A DNA stretch of 64,000 nucleotides from an uncultured Erythrobacter sp. (GTDB lineage: Bacteria > Pseudomonadota > Alphaproteobacteria > Sphingomonadales > Sphingomonadaceae). Every line of letters begins with the position of its first letter. Position 1 is the stretch's first letter. The notes below the pieces were generated by a model. The model had not been told where the DNA came from, ran no database searches, and was given only the letters and a program-made list of their open reading frames with translations. Location: positions 310,001-374,000 of the forward strand of contig CANMTU010000001.1 in the NCBI GenBank assembly GCA_947501005.1, read 5' to 3'. Position numbers and translations under genes: made by a program. Of this stretch, positions 60,474 through 64,000 are shown piece by piece.

Positions 60474-60804
60474 CGTCCTTCATCGGATCGTGGCCCCAGT
60501 TCATCAGGCTGTAACGCCAGTTGCTGTCCTCGATGTCGCCATCGGGCTTTTGCGACAGGTGGCGATGGATGTAGCCGACGACCTTCTGCATAAGCTCGTA
60601 TTGCTTATCGGTCAGATCGGCCTTGTTGGTGCGCTTGATCTCGACGATCCTGCCGCCCGATTTGTGGCCGGTGCTTTCGCCGTCATCGCTGTCGCCGACC
60701 GATTTCGACTCCTCGGTCTCGAGCCATTCCTCAAGCTCCTTGGGCTGCATGTTCACGCAGTCGGAGAATTCGTCGTAGACCTCGTCCTTCTTGGCGTCGT
60801 CCAT
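60466..60804 (-). CDS. DUF3140 protein
   Basis: 112-residue acidic protein of the DUF3140 family: DEFSDCVNMQPKELEEWLET, then a charged linker, GGRIVEIKRTNKADLTDKQY and the helix MQKVVGYIHRHLSQ. The function is unknown; DNA association has been proposed for relatives by context only. The ATG at 60804 overlaps the stop of the DUF3008 gene; a TTG one codon earlier is possible. Confidence 0.9.
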   Translation of the reverse strand: MDDAKKDEVYDEFSDCVNMQPKELEEWLETEESKSVGDSDDGESTGHKSGGRIVEIKRTNKADLTDKQYELMQKVVGYIHRHLSQKPDGDIEDSNWRYSLMNWGHDPMKDDG

Positions 60805-60995
60805 CAATCGTCGTCCTCGACATGGTCCGGTAGGCCATCCAGATCGGTCGCGGCATAGTCTTCCAGCTCGTCTTCCGACATGCTGTCGTACATCTGTTTC
60901 GACGCGCCCTGAAGATCGCCGACCTTCGTCTCGCCGCGCTTGGCCGACAGGGCCGCGCCGGCGGCCCGCTGCTGCGCCTTGGACTTGGCCGGCAT
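60804..60995 (-). CDS. DUF3008 protein
   Basis: 63-residue protein of the DUF3008 family, with N-terminal PAKSKAQQRAAGAALSAKRG, a helix LQGASKQMYDSMSEDELEDY and an acidic tail. It is soluble and probably flexible. Members commonly sit with DUF3140 and DUF2945 genes, as here. The function is unknown. The start overlaps the DUF2945 stop (ATGA). Confidence 0.9.
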   Translation of the reverse strand: MPAKSKAQQRAAGAALSAKRGETKVGDLQGASKQMYDSMSEDELEDYAATDLDGLPDHVEDDD

Positions 60996-61222
60996 CAGTC
61001 TTGCGCCGACAGTTCGGAGCCGCGCTTGAGCACCTCGTCGCCGTCTTCCTGCTTGATGAGATAGGCGGGGTTGTCCTCCGTCCCGTCCTTGGTGATCTCG
61101 GAGCCCTTGAGCGTGCGGGTCACCTCACGCTCGAAGCGTTCCTTGATCTGGCCCTTGCCCGTGCCGTTGCCCCAATTCCATTCGACATACTGATCGGTCT
61201 GAAAGCTGTTCGAATTGCTCAT
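60995..61222 (-). CDS. DUF2945 (HVA1/Tudor-like) protein
   Basis: 75-residue beta-rich protein of the DUF2945 family, known as the hypervirulence-associated Tudor domain. Blocks: QYVEWNWGNGTGKGQIKERF and NPAYLIKQEDGDEVLKRGSE. The first gene of the overlapping run; an AGGAGC ribosome site is upstream. Tudor-like folds bind proteins or nucleic acids; the target is unknown. Confidence 0.92.
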   Translation of the reverse strand: MSNSNSFQTDQYVEWNWGNGTGKGQIKERFEREVTRTLKGSEITKDGTEDNPAYLIKQEDGDEVLKRGSELSAQD

Positions 61223-61257
61223 GTCGGAAAGCTCCTGATCGGGATCGGTTCTCGCGC

Positions 61258-61587
61258 TTAATTCTCGATCGTGCTGAGGCCGTCTTCGCGCTCGACCTCG
61301 TTCGTGCCGATTTCGGGTTCGTCACCGGGCATGGGTTCGGCCATGCCGACGATGCTGTCGGTCGAATTGCCGTTCGTTTCGGCTTCCTCACGCTCGCTGA
61401 TCTCGTTCGAGACGTTGGCTTCCTGCTCCATGTCGCTGCGGGTCAGGGCCGGAACGATCCATACGACCGACAAGAGGAGAACCGCGAGCAAGGTGCCGAT
61501 CAGCAGGACCCAGCGCCCGACGCCTTCCTTGGAAGCGCCGCTCGCCTCGACTTCGCTGACATGGATCTGATCGTCGTGATTTTCCAA
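61258..61587 (-). CDS. Small single-span membrane protein with acidic tail
   Basis: 109-residue hypothetical protein. A TTG start at 61587 has AGGGAG seven bases upstream; the frame upstream of it is arginine-rich noise. After about 25 residues there is one strongly hydrophobic helix, WVLLIGTLLAVLLLSVVWIV, then an acidic tail rich in Glu and Asp that ends NEVEREDGLSTIEN. It lies 35 bases before the overlapping run on the same strand and may be its first gene. No known family was recognised. Confidence 0.65.
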   Translation of the reverse strand: MENHDDQIHVSEVEASGASKEGVGRWVLLIGTLLAVLLLSVVWIVPALTRSDMEQEANVSNEISEREEAETNGNSTDSIVGMAEPMPGDEPEIGTNEVEREDGLSTIEN

Positions 61588-61675
61588 GATACGCTCCCTG
61601 CGTGTGCTTTGCAGGTTTACGCGCCTTGAAGGCGAATGTTCCGCAGGGGATGGAGGAATCAGGGGGCGCGACCGG

Positions 61676-62500
61676 TCAGTCGCGCAGCAGTTCGTTGATC
61701 CCGGTCTTCTCGCGGGTCTGCGCGTCAACCGTTTTCACGATCACCGCGCAGGCAAGCAACGCGCCGCCGTCCTTCCCCGGAAGCGCCCCCGGCACCACGA
61801 CCGAGAACGGCGGAATATGGCCGCGCAAGACCTTGCCGCTGTCCCGGTGGACGATTTTGGTCGATTGCGTGATGAAGACGCCCATCGCCACCACGCAGCC
61901 TTCGCCCACGATCACCCCTTCGACGATCTCACTGCGCGCGCCGATGAAGCAGTTGTCGCCGATGATGGTCGGGTTGGCCTGCATCGGTTCGAGTACGCCG
62001 CCGATCCCCGCCCCGGCCGAGATATGGCAGTTCGCGCCGATCTGGGCGCAGCTGCCAATGCTGGCGAAGGTGTCGACCATCGTGCCCTGGCCGACATAGG
62101 CGCCGATATTGACGAAGCTCGGCATCAGCACGCAGCCTGGCGCGATATAGGCGCCTTCGCGGGCCACGGCGCCCGGCACCACGCGGAAGCCCGCCTCGCG
62201 GAAGCGGCCCTCGTCCCACCCGGCGAACTTGCTCGGCACCTTGTCGAACGCGGGGTGGCCGGCGCTGCCGCCCTCCATCACGCGGTTGTCGTTCAGGCGG
62301 AAGGACAGCAGGACGGCCTTCTTGAGCCACTGGTTGACCTGCCATCCGCCCTTGCCGTCGGGTTCGGCGACCCGGCCCTCGCCGCTGTCGAGCAGGGCGA
62401 GCGCGCGTTCCACAGCCGCGCGCACATCGCCCGAAGCGGGGGAGACGTTGGCCCGGTCTTCCCAGGCGGCGTCGATGGTGCGGGCAAGGTCGGTCGTCAT
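61676..62500 (-). CDS. dapD: Tetrahydrodipicolinate N-succinyltransferase
   Basis: Lysine and peptidoglycan precursor pathway: moves succinyl from succinyl-CoA to tetrahydrodipicolinate. It has 274 residues. The hexapeptide-repeat left-handed beta-helix is visible as [40 protein letters not shown] and following turns. The N-terminal helical domain and the C-terminal LRD end match the family. It is transcribed alone, in the same direction as the stress run downstream. Confidence 0.96.
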   Translation of the reverse strand: MTTDLARTIDAAWEDRANVSPASGDVRAAVERALALLDSGEGRVAEPDGKGGWQVNQWLKKAVLLSFRLNDNRVMEGGSAGHPAFDKVPSKFAGWDEGRFREAGFRVVPGAVAREGAYIAPGCVLMPSFVNIGAYVGQGTMVDTFASIGSCAQIGANCHISAGAGIGGVLEPMQANPTIIGDNCFIGARSEIVEGVIVGEGCVVAMGVFITQSTKIVHRDSGKVLRGHIPPFSVVVPGALPGKDGGALLACAVIVKTVDAQTREKTGINELLRD

Positions 62501-62550
62501 GCTGTGTCTCCGGGATCGCTGTGGCCGCCGCTGTTAGCAGCCGCGCGAAT

Positions 62551-63630
62551 TCAGTCCATCCCCGCCGCCTGCGCGAATTCGTAGGCCCGGTCGACCAGCG
62601 GCCCGACCCGCGCGCTCATCTGCTTGGCATGGGCGGAGGAGGCGGTGCCGTCGATCACGCGCTTCTTGATCCCCTGGATGATGCCCGCGAGGCGGAACAG
62701 ATTGTAGGAGAAATACCAGTCCATCGGCGGCACAGGATAGCCGGTGCGTGCGACATAGCGATCGACCGCTTCCTGCTGCGTCGGGATGCCGAGCGCCTCG
62801 AGATCCTTGCCCAGCAAGCCGGCGCGGCCATCGCTCGCATTCTGCCAGTTGAGCATGAGATAGCTGAAATCCGCGATCGGATCGCCCAGTGTCGACAATT
62901 CCCAGTCCAGCACCGCGAGCACTTCAGGCGCGTCCTTCTTGAAGATCAGATTGTCGAGCCTGTAATCGCCATGCACAACGCTGCTTTCGTGCTGCGGGGG
63001 GATGGTCTGCGGCAGCCATTCGATCAGCCGCTCCATCTTCTCCATATGCTCGGTTTCGGAGAGCTTGTACTGCTTCGACCACCGGGCGATCTGGCGCGCG
63101 CAGTAATCCATCGGTCTGCCGTAATCGCCCAACCCGATGGCTTCGGGATCCTTCAGATGGAGGTCGGCCATGGTATCGATCATGGCGTTGTAGATCGCGC
63201 GGCGTTCCTCCGGCTCCATGCCGGGCAGGGCGCCGTTCCACAAGGAGCGCCCATCGGCGAGGCTCATGACGAAGAACTTGGCTCCGATGACCTCGGGATC
63301 CTCGCACAGGCCATAGGTTTTCGGCACGGGAAAGCCGGTCGGCCCCAGGGCCGACATTGCGGCGTATTCCCGGTCCACCGCATGCGCGCTCGGCAGCAAT
63401 TTGCCGAAGGGCTGGCGGCGCAGGACGTAGGAGCGTGCGGGCGTGTCGATCCGGTAGGTCGGATTGGATTGGCCGCCCTTGAACTTGGAATATTCGATCG
63501 GGCCTTCGAACCCTTCGACGTTGGCCTTGAACCACGCGGTCAGCGCATCGAGGTCCATCGCGTCCTTGTCCGACACTTCGACGGTGCCGACCATCTCGGT
63601 GTCGAAATCGATCTTCGCGTCCTCGGCCAT
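62551..63630 (-). CDS. Phosphotransferase-family protein (ACAD10-like kinase domain)
   Basis: 359-residue kinase-like protein of the APH family, close to the N-terminal domain of ACAD10/11. The substrate is probably a hydroxyacyl-CoA or similar. The nucleotide-binding FKGGQSNPTYRI and YVLRRQPFGKLL, the catalytic HGDYRLDN and the metal-binding VLDWELSTLGDP are present. Its start overlaps the stop of the upstream dehydrogenase by four bases. In relatives such genes sit with acyl-CoA dehydrogenases in fatty-acid or 4-hydroxy-acid breakdown. Confidence 0.9.
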   Translation of the reverse strand: MAEDAKIDFDTEMVGTVEVSDKDAMDLDALTAWFKANVEGFEGPIEYSKFKGGQSNPTYRIDTPARSYVLRRQPFGKLLPSAHAVDREYAAMSALGPTGFPVPKTYGLCEDPEVIGAKFFVMSLADGRSLWNGALPGMEPEERRAIYNAMIDTMADLHLKDPEAIGLGDYGRPMDYCARQIARWSKQYKLSETEHMEKMERLIEWLPQTIPPQHESSVVHGDYRLDNLIFKKDAPEVLAVLDWELSTLGDPIADFSYLMLNWQNASDGRAGLLGKDLEALGIPTQQEAVDRYVARTGYPVPPMDWYFSYNLFRLAGIIQGIKKRVIDGTASSAHAKQMSARVGPLVDRAYEFAQAAGMD

Positions 63631-64000
63631 CAGTCGAACACCACCACGCTGCGGGCGGAGTGGCCGCCCTTCATCTTCTCGAACCCCTCGTTGATCTGTT
63701 CGAGCGGAATGCGCTCGGAAATGATCGTGTCGAGATCTAGCAAACCGCGCATGTAGAAATCGACGAGCCGCGGCAGGTCGACCGGGAAGCGGTTGTTGCC
63801 CATGATCGCGCCCTGCAGTTTCTTGCTGGCAAGCAGGTCCATCGCGCCAAGACCCACCTTGCAATCGAGCGGCATCATGCCGAGGATCGTCGCCGTGCCG
63901 CCGCGGCGCAGCAGCCGGACCGCGAGATCGGCGCTGGCCTGCCGGCCGACGGCCTCGATCGCGTGGTGCACCCCGCCGCCGGTGATCTTCATCACCTGTT
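63630..64000 (-). CDS. Zinc-type alcohol dehydrogenase, C-terminal part (cut by right edge)
   Basis: The last 123 residues of a medium-chain dehydrogenase/reductase. The visible part holds the end of the nucleotide-binding fold (GVHHAIEAVGRQAS, RGGTATILGMMPLD) and a C-terminal domain ending HSARSVVVFD, typical of class III-like alcohol dehydrogenases. The zinc-binding N-terminus is outside the window. Its stop codon overlaps the phosphotransferase start. Confidence 0.85.
   Translation of the reverse strand, partial: QVMKITGGGVHHAIEAVGRQASADLAVRLLRRGGTATILGMMPLDCKVGLGAMDLLASKKLQGAIMGNNRFPVDLPRLVDFYMRGLLDLDTIISERIPLEQINEGFEKMKGGHSARSVVVFD

Overview
The window is high-GC, densely packed chromosomal DNA from an alphaproteobacterium. 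It is most likely from Sphingomonadales, close to Erythrobacter or Altererythrobacter. The evidence is the gene content (membrane-anchored cytochrome c, NodT-type efflux, HWE-family histidine kinases, a LOV blue-light kinase resembling the short Erythrobacter LOV kinases) and the codon use. The placement is an inference, because no rRNA gene is present. There is no prophage, insertion sequence or CRISPR array. One low-GC patch (about 48.85-50.70 kb, a Fic protein and its flank) looks imported.

Layout. 0-3.3 kb: peroxide defence (katG cut by the left edge, ahpF, ahpC). 3.4-7.5 kb: aroC, then ruvA, a secreted DsrE-like protein, an antisense GIY-YIG nuclease gene bounded by inverted palindromic repeats, and ruvB. 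7.5-11.6 kb: rhodanese lipoprotein, aconitase, DMT exporter. 11.7-16.5 kb: two L,D-transpeptidases, a decayed membrane-protein gene, a histone-deacetylase-like hydrolase, ispG. 16.5-24.3 kb: ZntB-like channel, DUF885 protein, isoaspartyl peptidase, prephenate dehydratase, cytochrome c, rlmE, Ppx/GppA. 24.4-30.7 kb: tRNA-Gln, fumC, a Crp/Fnr regulator, and a response regulator, HWE kinase and multi-GAF/PAS sensor that look like one signalling unit with a split sensor kinase.

31.1-34.9 kb holds a four-gene, translationally coupled operon: UbiA-type prenyltransferase, HAD phosphatase, GtrA protein and GT-C glycosyltransferase. It resembles the mycobacterial polyprenyl-phosphate-pentose route and is the best candidate here for an uncharacterised pathway. 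35.4-42.1 kb: a complete RND efflux pump with its TetR repressor and a clear operator. 42.3-48.8 kb: a second GT-C-like membrane protein, tRNA-Ser, a DUF1134 protein, an aromatic aminotransferase, and a TPP riboswitch controlling thiC.

48.8-64 kb: the Fic patch, two very small genes, a truncated DUF188 pseudogene, hpf, a cation transporter, a stress-type flavin-binding protein, a LOV-HWE kinase with its response regulator, an S41 protease lipoprotein, YbhB and SWIB proteins. A run of seven end-to-end overlapping small genes follows (DoxX, DUF3253, DUF427, DUF1810, DUF3140, DUF3008, DUF2945), which looks like a general-stress cassette. The window ends with dapD, a kinase-like phosphotransferase and the start-less part of a zinc-type alcohol dehydrogenase running off the right edge.
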